This document shows, piece after piece, positions 26,628 to 33,988 of a stretch of DNA of 64,000 nt. A model generated the notes under the pieces. That model was not told where the DNA came from. It worked only from the letters and a program-made list of their open reading frames with translations, and ran no database searches. Made by a program: the position numbers and the translations under genes. Origin of the DNA: Gemmatimonadota bacterium (lineage in GTDB: Bacteria; Gemmatimonadota; Gemmatimonadetes; Longimicrobiales; Gaopeijiaceae); NCBI GenBank assembly GCA_028874905.1, contig JAPPGZ010000081.1, forward strand, positions 1 to 64,000. Direction: 5' to 3'. The stretch's first letter is position 1. Every line of letters begins with the position of its first letter.

Positions 26628-28831
26628 CGCTCGCCCGCATCTTCGAGCCGCGCTCGATCGTGGTCGTGGGTGCCAGCACCGACCCGGGGAAGCGCGGGCA
26701 CCAGATCCTCCGCGCGCTGGGTAAATCGGGCTACGCGGGCAAGGTCTACGCGGTCAACCCGGCGGGCGGAACGCTACTGGGACACACGCTGCTGCGCTCC
26801 CTGGACGAGCTTCCGGAGGCGGTCGATCTCGCAGTGCTGTGCACGCCGGCCGCGACCGCACCCGGACTGGTTCGTGCCTGTGGCGAAAGGGGAGTCGGCG
26901 GCGCTGTGGTACTGGCCGTGGGATTCGGCGAGTCGGGGCCCGAAGGGGCGCGGCTGGAGGCCGAGTTGGCGGCGGCTGGGCGCAACAGTGGTGTCCGCGT
27001 GGTCGGGCCCAATACCTCGGGGCTCCTCAACCTGCTCCGCGGCGTCAACCTGATCGGGGCGCGGGGCGTGCGGCCGGGGGGAATCGGCCTGCTCGTCCAG
27101 TCGGGAAACATCGCCCTGGGGCTCATGAACGAGATCACCCGGCGCTCCACGCTCGGTATCTCCATCTGCTGCGGCCTCGGGAATGAGGTCGACGTCGGCT
27201 TCGGCGAGGTCCTCGAGTTCCTCGGCGGGCATGACGGGACAACCGGCGTGATCGCCCACGTCGAGGGGTGCAAGGACGGTCGGGCCCTGTTGAGCGCGGC
27301 CAGGGCGGTGACACGCCACAAGCCGGTGGTCGTGGTCAAGTCGGGACGCACCGCCCTCGGCGCCGAGGCGGCGACCTCCCACACCGGAGCCGTGGCCGGA
27401 CCCTACGACCGCCTCCGTGCCGGCCTCGCGCAGGCCGGAGTGGTCGAGGTCGTGCGCACCGATGAGCTGTCCCATATCGCCGAAACCCTGGTCTCCCAAG
27501 TGCCCGGTCCGGCGGGCGGCGGGATTGCCATCCTCTCCGACGGCGGCGGACAGAACACGCTGGCCGTCGACTTCCTTACCGAACTGGGCGCACCCCTGGC
27601 CGAACTCGGCGAGGCTACCATGTCGACGCTGAGAGGCCGCCTCGGACCGGCCGCGGCCGTGCGGAATCCGGTGGACGTGGCGGGTGCGGCGGACTCGGAT
27701 CCCGGCGTCTTTCCGCGTGCTCTGAAGGCGCTCGCCGCCGACCCTGCGGTCGGTGTGGCACTTGTCGTGGGGCTCTTCGGCGGCTACGGAATCCGCTTTT
27801 CAGACCAGCTTGCCAGGGTCGAGACCGCGGCGGCGGACGACATGGCCGCAACGATGCGTGCCGCGGGCAAGGGGCTGATCGTGCAGTCCCTCTACACCGC
27901 AATGGAAAGCGCGCCGTTGGACGCGCTGCGCCGGGTGGGCGTCCCCGTGATCGAGTCCCTCGAGGTCGCGTGCCGCGCGGTTGCGGAGTTGCAGCGCCGG
28001 GGCGACAGGCGGGCGCGGGCCGAGTCTCGCCAGGACCCCGCCGACCCCTTCGCGGACTCGCCGCGGGTCGCAGCCAAATCTTTATTCATGGCACCGACCG
28101 ATCATCATTCGATCATCGCCGCACGTTCAGAGGGACGGACCACCCTGTCGGAACTCGAGGCCCGGGATGTGCTGGGCGACTGCGGGCTCGCCTTCGAACC
28201 GGCCGAAATCATCCGCTCCGGGGAAGAAGCGGCCGAAAAGGCTGTTCGAGCCCCCCACAGCGTCGCGCTCAAGCTTCTCTCGAAGCACATCACCCACAAG
28301 TCGGACGCGCGAGGGGTCGTCCTCGACATCCTCACTCCGGAAGAAGCCCGCACCGCCTTCGAGAGAATCGTGGCCAGTGCCCGCAGCTATGCGCGCGTGC
28401 GAGGCCTTCCCACGGAGCGGTACGCGGCGCTGGCGTCGCCCATGCTGTCCAACCCCATCGCCGAATTCCTGATCGGAGCCTATCGGGACAGCCAACTGGG
28501 TCCGGTCCTCACCATCGGCGCCGGCGGGGTCTGGGTCGAGGTGTTTCGCGATGTCGCTCACCGCGTGCTGCCCGTGGACGATGCCGAGATCGCGTCAATG
28601 CTCTCGGAGCTGAAGGCGAACGCGTTGCTGGCCGGCACGCGAGGCCGGCCCGCCGTCCGCACAGGGCCCATCGTGTCCGCGGCGAGCGCGATCGCGCAGA
28701 GTCTGCTCCAATGGGGCGACGTCGCCGAAGCCGAGGTCAACCCGCTGTTCGTCTACGAAGACCGCGTGGTCCCGATCGACGCGCGGGTGGTGTTGACGAG
28801 GGAGCGGGGCACGGCCGCGGCACTCGAATAG
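26624..28831 (+). CDS. ADP-forming acyl-CoA synthetase (acetate--CoA ligase family), fused subunits
   Basis: This 735-aa protein fuses the alpha and beta parts of nucleoside-diphosphate-forming acyl-CoA synthetases. A CoA-binding Rossmann domain (1-130, IVVVGASTDPGKRG) is followed by succinyl-CoA ligase-like domains (about 140-450) carrying the phosphohistidine loop TSHTGAVAG, and by an ATP-grasp domain (about 500-735) with GPVLTIGAGGVWVEVF and AEVNPLFVY. It interconverts acyl-CoA + ADP + Pi and acid + ATP + CoA. It is coupled by ATGA to the enoyl-CoA hydratase. The acid used is unknown. Confidence 0.92.
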   Translation: MTLARIFEPRSIVVVGASTDPGKRGHQILRALGKSGYAGKVYAVNPAGGTLLGHTLLRSLDELPEAVDLAVLCTPAATAPGLVRACGERGVGGAVVLAVGFGESGPEGARLEAELAAAGRNSGVRVVGPNTSGLLNLLRGVNLIGARGVRPGGIGLLVQSGNIALGLMNEITRRSTLGISICCGLGNEVDVGFGEVLEFLGGHDGTTGVIAHVEGCKDGRALLSAARAVTRHKPVVVVKSGRTALGAEAATSHTGAVAGPYDRLRAGLAQAGVVEVVRTDELSHIAETLVSQVPGPAGGGIAILSDGGGQNTLAVDFLTELGAPLAELGEATMSTLRGRLGPAAAVRNPVDVAGAADSDPGVFPRALKALAADPAVGVALVVGLFGGYGIRFSDQLARVETAAADDMAATMRAAGKGLIVQSLYTAMESAPLDALRRVGVPVIESLEVACRAVAELQRRGDRRARAESRQDPADPFADSPRVAAKSLFMAPTDHHSIIAARSEGRTTLSELEARDVLGDCGLAFEPAEIIRSGEEAAEKAVRAPHSVALKLLSKHITHKSDARGVVLDILTPEEARTAFERIVASARSYARVRGLPTERYAALASPMLSNPIAEFLIGAYRDSQLGPVLTIGAGGVWVEVFRDVAHRVLPVDDAEIASMLSELKANALLAGTRGRPAVRTGPIVSAASAIAQSLLQWGDVAEAEVNPLFVYEDRVVPIDARVVLTRERGTAAALE

Positions 28832-28850
28832 CCCGGATGCCCACGCGGTG

Positions 28851-30113
28851 CTACGGCTGCAGCACCACCTTGACCGCCTTGCTGCGGCGGTGGTCGTAGG
28901 CGGCGCGCAACGCGTCGCGGTACTGGGCCAGCGGGAAGACGTGGGTGACCAGACCGTCCAGCGCCGTGTTGCCCGCAGCCAGGTCCGCCGCCATGCGCTC
29001 CAGCGTCACCTCGAAGGTGTGAGGCCGACGTCCCTTCCACTCCTCGGCACCGTACCCGACGTAGCCCAGAACCCGAAGTTCCTTCGCCCACAGGGACGTC
29101 AGATCCAGCTTGCGCAGCTGGCCCGCACACCCGAGAAGCACGACCCGACCCCGCGCCGACGCGTAGCGCAGCGACTGCATCATGCTCGACCGGGACCCGA
29201 CGCAGTCGAACACCAGGGGAAAACCGCCGCCCGCATAGACTTCGTCCCCGATGACCGGCATGTAGGCGCTCGCCCCGGTTTCGACCAGCGCCTGGCGCGC
29301 CTCGTCTCCCGGCGTAACGACCTCGTCGGCGCCCAGCGCCCTGGCCAGCGCGACCTCGTGCGGCCGCTTCGCTTGCGCCACGAGATGGCCGGTATAGCCC
29401 AGAGTGCGCAGCGACCAGATGGCTGCGAACGCGATCGTACCGCTCCCGATCACCAGAACCGGCCCGCGGGACTGCAATCCACCGCTTCGCAACACGGCAT
29501 GCACTCCGATCGAGAAGGGTTCGGCGAGTACGGCGACCCGGTCCGACACGCCGTCCGGCACCGGGAAGACCTGCCGCTTGTGCGCGATCAGCTGCTCGCC
29601 CCAGCCGCCGGGCAGGTCGCGATGGTACCCGATGGTCAGCCCCGGAGCCAGGCCGCCCGGGGTCACCTGCAAGGGTCCTTCGTCTCCCGACTGTTCGCAG
29701 GTGGAATGACGCCCCGCCGCGCACGACGGGCACCAGGAGTCCTCCTCCCAACCACGGGCCTCGCAATGCAGCATGGGGTCCACGACAACACGCTGGCCGA
29801 CCTCCAGATTCAACACCCCGGATCCCACTTCCGCCACGCGTCCCAGGATCTCGTGCCCGAGCACCGCGGGGAACGACCCGAAAGGCTCCATCGCCGGGCT
29901 GGACTTGAAGGAGATGTTCCCCAGGTCGCTGCCGCAGATCCCGCACAGCTCGACATCGATCGGGACCCAGTCGTCACCCGGCACTGCCGGCACCGATCGA
30001 TCCACCAGGCGCACGCCGGAGGGACCGCCGTAGACGAAGGCGTCACTGACACGGCCCAGGCTCCGGGCGAGGATGAACCCGGGGATCGTTACCTTGAATT
30101 CGACGGCTTGCAT
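28851..30113 (-). CDS. Zinc-dependent medium-chain alcohol dehydrogenase family protein
   Basis: This protein of about 420 aa has catalytic zinc ligands in CGICGSD and GHEILGRV, a structural zinc region CEARGWEEDSWCPSC ... C, and a Rossmann NAD(P) fold with VLVIGSGTIAFAA. It resembles threonine/sorbitol dehydrogenase-type members of the MDR superfamily. The start at 30113 (MQAVEF) is preferred over an in-frame ATG at 30179. It is divergent from the thiolase and convergent with the acyl-CoA synthetase. Substrate unassigned. Confidence 0.88.
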   Translation of the reverse strand: MQAVEFKVTIPGFILARSLGRVSDAFVYGGPSGVRLVDRSVPAVPGDDWVPIDVELCGICGSDLGNISFKSSPAMEPFGSFPAVLGHEILGRVAEVGSGVLNLEVGQRVVVDPMLHCEARGWEEDSWCPSCAAGRHSTCEQSGDEGPLQVTPGGLAPGLTIGYHRDLPGGWGEQLIAHKRQVFPVPDGVSDRVAVLAEPFSIGVHAVLRSGGLQSRGPVLVIGSGTIAFAAIWSLRTLGYTGHLVAQAKRPHEVALARALGADEVVTPGDEARQALVETGASAYMPVIGDEVYAGGGFPLVFDCVGSRSSMMQSLRYASARGRVVLLGCAGQLRKLDLTSLWAKELRVLGYVGYGAEEWKGRRPHTFEVTLERMAADLAAGNTALDGLVTHVFPLAQYRDALRAAYDHRRSKAVKVVLQP

Positions 30114-30224
30114 CGGTGTGTCCGGTGGTGGCGCAGGATCTGTCTGGCGTCGCACGGTCCGCACCCGTGAGTACGGCACCCCTGCGAAGGTGGTAAAGTA
30201 AACAGACGTGGGTCGAGGTCACCA

Positions 30225-31499
30225 ATGAAGACTGCCATCGTTTCCGGCTGCCGCACCCCGTTCACCAGGGCAGGCACCCACTTCGCGCGCATGACGGCAA
30301 TCGAACTGGGTCGCCACGCGGTGACGGAACTCCTGGCTCGTACCCCGGTTCCGCCGGACCTGGTCGACCAGCTGATCTACGGCACGGTCGTCCATGACCC
30401 TCAAGCACCCAACATCGCGCGCGAAGTCGGGCTGGCCACGCTGCCGAAGGACGTTCCGGCCACGACCGTTTCGCGGGCATGCGCGTCGGCCAACCAGGCG
30501 ATCACCGACGGGGTGAACCTGATCGAGGCAGGCGTGGCCGATGTCGTCGTGGCCGGCGGGGCCGAGTGCCTGTCGCGGGTCCCCATCCTGGCGTCCGACC
30601 GCCTCGCCAGAACGCTGGTGTCGGCCTCGAAGGCGAGGAGCCTCGGTGCGCGGCTTCGCGCGTTCACCGCACTCCGCCCGCGCGACCTCGTACCGGTCGC
30701 CCCGGCGATCGCCGAATACTCGACCGGCGAGACCATGGGCGCGGCGGCCGAGCGCATGGCCAAGGAGAACGGGATTTCGCGCGAGGATCAGGACCGATGG
30801 GCGCTGGGGTCGCACCGCAAGGCGCACGCCGGCACCGAGGACGGGCGGCTCGCAGCGGAAATCGCCCCGGTCTACGTACCCCCGCGCTACGCGGACATCG
30901 TGGAACGCGACAACGGCATCCGACCGGACACCTCGATGGGGGCGCTGTCCGGACTCCGTCCCGTATTCGACCGGCGATTCGGATCCGTGACTGCGGGCAG
31001 CTCGTCGCCGCTGACCGACGGGGCGTCCGCCGTGATGCTGATGGCGCCGACACGCGCGCATGAGTTGCAGCTGGAACCGCTGGGGCATGTGCGCAGCTAC
31101 GCGTTCACGGCCCTCGATCCCGGCGCGCAACTCCTCCAGGGACCTGCCTACGCCGCTCCCATCGCCCTCGAGCGCGCCGGGATCACCATGGCCGATATCG
31201 ACCTGCTGGAGATGCACGAGGCGTTCGCCGCCCAAGTACTGTCGAACCTGCAGGCCTGGGACTCCGACGCCTTCGGCCGCGACGAACTCGGCCGCTCCGG
31301 CCGACTGGGCCATCCCGACCCGGAGGCGATCAACGTGATGGGCGGCTCGATCGCGATCGGTCACCCGTTCGGCGCCACGGGCGGGCGGTTGACCGTGACG
31401 CTCCTCAACGAGTTGAAGCGGCGAGACGGCCAGTTCGGCATGGTGACCGTGTGCGCAGCAGGCGGAATGGGCTTCGCGATGGTCCTGGAGCGGGCCTAG
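30225..31499 (+). CDS. Acetyl-CoA C-acyltransferase (thiolase, FadI-like)
   Basis: This 424-aa thiolase has the acyl-accepting Cys in VSRACASANQAI (near 87-98), HEAFAAQ, the GGSIAIGHPFGATGGR loop with its catalytic His, and the second Cys in TVCAAGGMGFAM. The long insertion and overall length match the trifunctional-enzyme beta-subunit (FadI/HADHB) group, which cleaves 3-ketoacyl-CoA. It is near an enoyl-CoA hydratase and an acyl-CoA synthetase on the same strand. No 3-hydroxyacyl-CoA dehydrogenase is visible in the window. Confidence 0.93.
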   Translation: MKTAIVSGCRTPFTRAGTHFARMTAIELGRHAVTELLARTPVPPDLVDQLIYGTVVHDPQAPNIAREVGLATLPKDVPATTVSRACASANQAITDGVNLIEAGVADVVVAGGAECLSRVPILASDRLARTLVSASKARSLGARLRAFTALRPRDLVPVAPAIAEYSTGETMGAAAERMAKENGISREDQDRWALGSHRKAHAGTEDGRLAAEIAPVYVPPRYADIVERDNGIRPDTSMGALSGLRPVFDRRFGSVTAGSSSPLTDGASAVMLMAPTRAHELQLEPLGHVRSYAFTALDPGAQLLQGPAYAAPIALERAGITMADIDLLEMHEAFAAQVLSNLQAWDSDAFGRDELGRSGRLGHPDPEAINVMGGSIAIGHPFGATGGRLTVTLLNELKRRDGQFGMVTVCAAGGMGFAMVLERA

Positions 31500-31530
31500 C
31501 CGAGCCCGACTTGGCTTGGCTTGGCCTGGC

Positions 31531-32034
31531 TTAGCCAGACGATCTGCGAACCTCCAGGCGCGGCGCGATTCGACCCGCCAGCCGTTGCGGGAAACGCGAC
31601 CCCACATAGACCTGCTTGCCGCTGCGCAGCACGACGCGGACGGCCCTGTTGCCTCGTATGGTCCACGCGGTCTTCCGTCCCGTCGGGCGAATCCCCCATC
31701 CGCCAAACTCGCGGATCGGACGGTACGTGACCGCCTCTGCCGACTCCATGTTCCGGTACGCGATCCGCTTGCGCACGAGGTGGAGCGGTCCGAAGGCGAT
31801 GAAGAGGTGGTCGTTACGGACCTCCACATCGAGACACAGGAAGAGAGCGCTCATGAGGAGGGGGAAGAGCAGCACGGCCCCTACAGTCAGGACCAGCGCC
31901 ATCGTCGACATGGGTTCGCGCCCCGCCCCGTAGACCGTCGCACCGACCGCAGCCAGGCACGCACCCCAGACCAGAACCCACACCCAGGCCGGGGCCCAGG
32001 TTCGCTCACGGTATGCTGCGCGTTCACGCTTCAT
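31531..32034 (-). CDS. Small membrane protein with two TM helices and a C-terminal beta domain
   Basis: This 167-aa protein begins YRERTWAPAWVWVLV and has two hydrophobic helices (about 17-35 and 45-66). A soluble domain follows (LDVEVRNDHLFIAFGPLHLV ... VRVVLRSGKQVYVGS) with a PH-like beta pattern. The arrangement recalls DUF3093 proteins, though I cannot confirm membership. Its ATG overlaps the stop of the molybdenum-hydroxylase FAD subunit (ATGA at 32031-32034), making it the last gene of that operon. Function unknown. Confidence 0.7.
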   Translation of the reverse strand: MKRERAAYRERTWAPAWVWVLVWGACLAAVGATVYGAGREPMSTMALVLTVGAVLLFPLLMSALFLCLDVEVRNDHLFIAFGPLHLVRKRIAYRNMESAEAVTYRPIREFGGWGIRPTGRKTAWTIRGNRAVRVVLRSGKQVYVGSRFPQRLAGRIAPRLEVRRSSG

Positions 32035-33056
32035 GACACGGTCAACTCCTCCAGCGCCCGCCGGACGTACACGGGAACCATTGCCCGCCGCCATTCGGCA
32101 TCCACGATCAGGTTGTCCAGGGGCCGGCACTGCGCGTGGGCCCGCGCCGCCAACGCGTCGATCGTCGCGCCGTCGAGCTGGCCCCCGACCGCCAGGTCCG
32201 ACCAGCCAGCCAGCACCCGCGGCCGCGCTCCGAGAGCGGATACGACGCCGGTCAGTCGCTTCACGGTTCCCGTTTCCCCGAAGTCGCCCACGACCGCCAC
32301 CGAGAGGAGTGGGAAGTCGATCGAATTGCGCTGGCGCAGCTTGCCGTATGCGCTGCGGCGGTTCCGCGCAATGGGAATGGTGACTCCGGTCACGATTTCG
32401 TCGGGCGCCCGGCGGGTGTTCCAGATGCCATCGGTCACGAAGAAGTCTGAAGCGTCCATGACCCTTTCGCCATGCGGGCCCGCCAGGGTGAGGTTGGCCC
32501 CAAGTGCGATGAGATTGGGTGGCGTGTCAGCCGAATGGGCGGCCACGCACTTCTTGCCAACCCCGGTTACGTGGCAAACGGTCCCATCCTTCTTGAGACA
32601 GTATCCGAGCGCGCTTCGCCAGAACCGCGTCTGGTTGTAGTAGGTGCACCGCGTGTCGAGGCAGACGTTGCCGCCGATCGTGCCCATGTTGCGCAGTTGG
32701 GGACCTGCTACCAGGCCCGCTGCAGCCGCCAGACCGGGAAAGTGATGTCGGACGAGCGGGTTGGCGGCGACGTCGGCAAGGGTCTCGAGCGCGCCGATGC
32801 GCAGGGCCGTGCCCGTCCCCGGCGCGCGGGTGCCCGTCCCGGCGCCGGGACCCTCCACTACCTCGATCCCGCGCATGGCGCGAATGCCCTTGAGCGCCAC
32901 CACATGCGCCGGCGTGAAGAGCCGATGCTTCATGTTGGGCATCAGGTCGGTGCCGCCCGCAATGGGCATCGCGTCCGTGCCGAACTCGGCCAGCATGGCG
33001 ACGGCCTCCTGCACCTTGCGGGGCCGGTGATAACGGAAGGGCGGAAGGCGGAGCAT
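32031..33056 (-). CDS. FAD subunit of a molybdenum hydroxylase, 4-hydroxybenzoyl-CoA reductase beta-like (HcrB)
   Basis: This 341-aa protein is of the xanthine-dehydrogenase FAD-binding family: PIAGGTDLMPNMKH (FAD pyrophosphate loop) and LRNMGTIGGNVCLDTRC. It contains Cys137, Cys153, Cys161 and Cys170. As I recall, the 16-8-9 spacing equals that of the [4Fe-4S] ligands in 4-hydroxybenzoyl-CoA reductase beta (Cys122, 138, 146, 155), an insertion absent from ordinary xanthine dehydrogenases. Surrounding residues (CTYYNQTRFWRSALGYCL) also fit. It probably passes electrons into an aromatic acyl-CoA or similar reductase. It lies 2 bases after the DUF1460 gene. Confidence 0.88.
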   Translation of the reverse strand: MLRLPPFRYHRPRKVQEAVAMLAEFGTDAMPIAGGTDLMPNMKHRLFTPAHVVALKGIRAMRGIEVVEGPGAGTGTRAPGTGTALRIGALETLADVAANPLVRHHFPGLAAAAGLVAGPQLRNMGTIGGNVCLDTRCTYYNQTRFWRSALGYCLKKDGTVCHVTGVGKKCVAAHSADTPPNLIALGANLTLAGPHGERVMDASDFFVTDGIWNTRRAPDEIVTGVTIPIARNRRSAYGKLRQRNSIDFPLLSVAVVGDFGETGTVKRLTGVVSALGARPRVLAGWSDLAVGGQLDGATIDALAARAHAQCRPLDNLIVDAEWRRAMVPVYVRRALEELTVS

Positions 33057-33058
33057 CG

Positions 33059-33988
33059 TCAGCGGCGTGCGTGCCGTCCCTCGGGCGCGAGCGGCCGCGC
33101 GACCATGATCCCGTCCTGGCCACCGATCCGCTTGATCCGCTCGGCCAGCGTCTCCTCGCTGATCTGCACGTGCGAACCCACCAGGGGCGCATGGAGGAGC
33201 CTAAGCTCGCCGTCCCGCCAGAGTGCGATTCCGGTGTGAGCGATGTCCAGCCCGGCGACCGTGCTGGTGGCGGCAATGACGTCGCCGTCACGGATGAGGT
33301 AAGCCTTCGCCGCAATCTCCTCTTGCGGTATGTAGTAGCGCGCCGTGGCGCTGATTCGCTTCTCCGCATGGATGACTTCGGCCACGACATCCGCATCGGC
33401 GAGTTGCCTGTATGCTTCAGGGTGGGTGGACATGAAATCGATGGCCGAGCTGTCCGCAACGCCGCCGAGCTCCCGCGACAGTGCGGTCACCAGGCCAGCG
33501 GTCTCGTTGTCCGCGATCCACTCGCTGAAGTAGTGGAGGCGGCTGGGATAGCCGTCCAGCACCCCGCCGCGGTAGCGGACTTGCGTGAGTTCGTCCCGGT
33601 ACGCGGTCGCGAAGGCGTCGTCCGCCGTGCCGCTCCATGCCAACCGCGCGAGCACCAGGGCAGTCTCGACGAAGGTCACGCAGTCGAGCGCCTGCAGGTT
33701 GACGACGAGCCGTTCGGGTCCGGGGACTTCCAGCGTGTGCGGCTCGTAGGGCGTCCCGACGAAACGTTCGCCGATGCGCGCGAGGAGGTCGCCGAAGCGG
33801 GGGAAGGTTTCGGGCCGCTGCGCGACCGCCCACTCGAAATGATCGCGCGCGATCTCCCAGTCGCGGTCCGTACCGGAGGCGGGGCGGCTCTCGCATGCCT
33901 CCGCACCGAGGACGGCCACGAGCGGGACGGCTGCGGCCGCACACCGGAGCCACAGCGTGTGACGGCCGGTTCCGGACCCGCCCCTCAT
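33059..33988 (-). CDS. DUF1460 (N-acetylmuramoyl-L-alanine amidase-like) exported protein
   Basis: This 309-aa protein starts at 33988 with a hydrophobic leader (about 11-30) and a possible lipid-attachment Cys (GAEACES). The mature part is DUF1460-like: the nucleophile Cys in NLQALDCVTFVETAL, YRGGVLDGYPSRLHYFSEW, and the His in DIAHTGIALW, an NlpC/P60-like Cys-His arrangement linked to peptidoglycan stem hydrolysis. Its start overlaps the large molybdopterin subunit stop (ATGA), and its stop is 2 bases before the FAD subunit. It is thus embedded in the molybdoenzyme operon, which is odd for a cell-wall enzyme. Confidence 0.85.
   Translation of the reverse strand: MRGGSGTGRHTLWLRCAAAAVPLVAVLGAEACESRPASGTDRDWEIARDHFEWAVAQRPETFPRFGDLLARIGERFVGTPYEPHTLEVPGPERLVVNLQALDCVTFVETALVLARLAWSGTADDAFATAYRDELTQVRYRGGVLDGYPSRLHYFSEWIADNETAGLVTALSRELGGVADSSAIDFMSTHPEAYRQLADADVVAEVIHAEKRISATARYYIPQEEIAAKAYLIRDGDVIAATSTVAGLDIAHTGIALWRDGELRLLHAPLVGSHVQISEETLAERIKRIGGQDGIMVARPLAPEGRHARR

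Noticed and set aside
31509-31538. TTGGC short repeats and a 5-bp hairpin (CTGGC/GCCAG) between convergent genes
   Set aside because: Too short and without a T-tract; could be chance or a weak terminator, not supportable as a feature.
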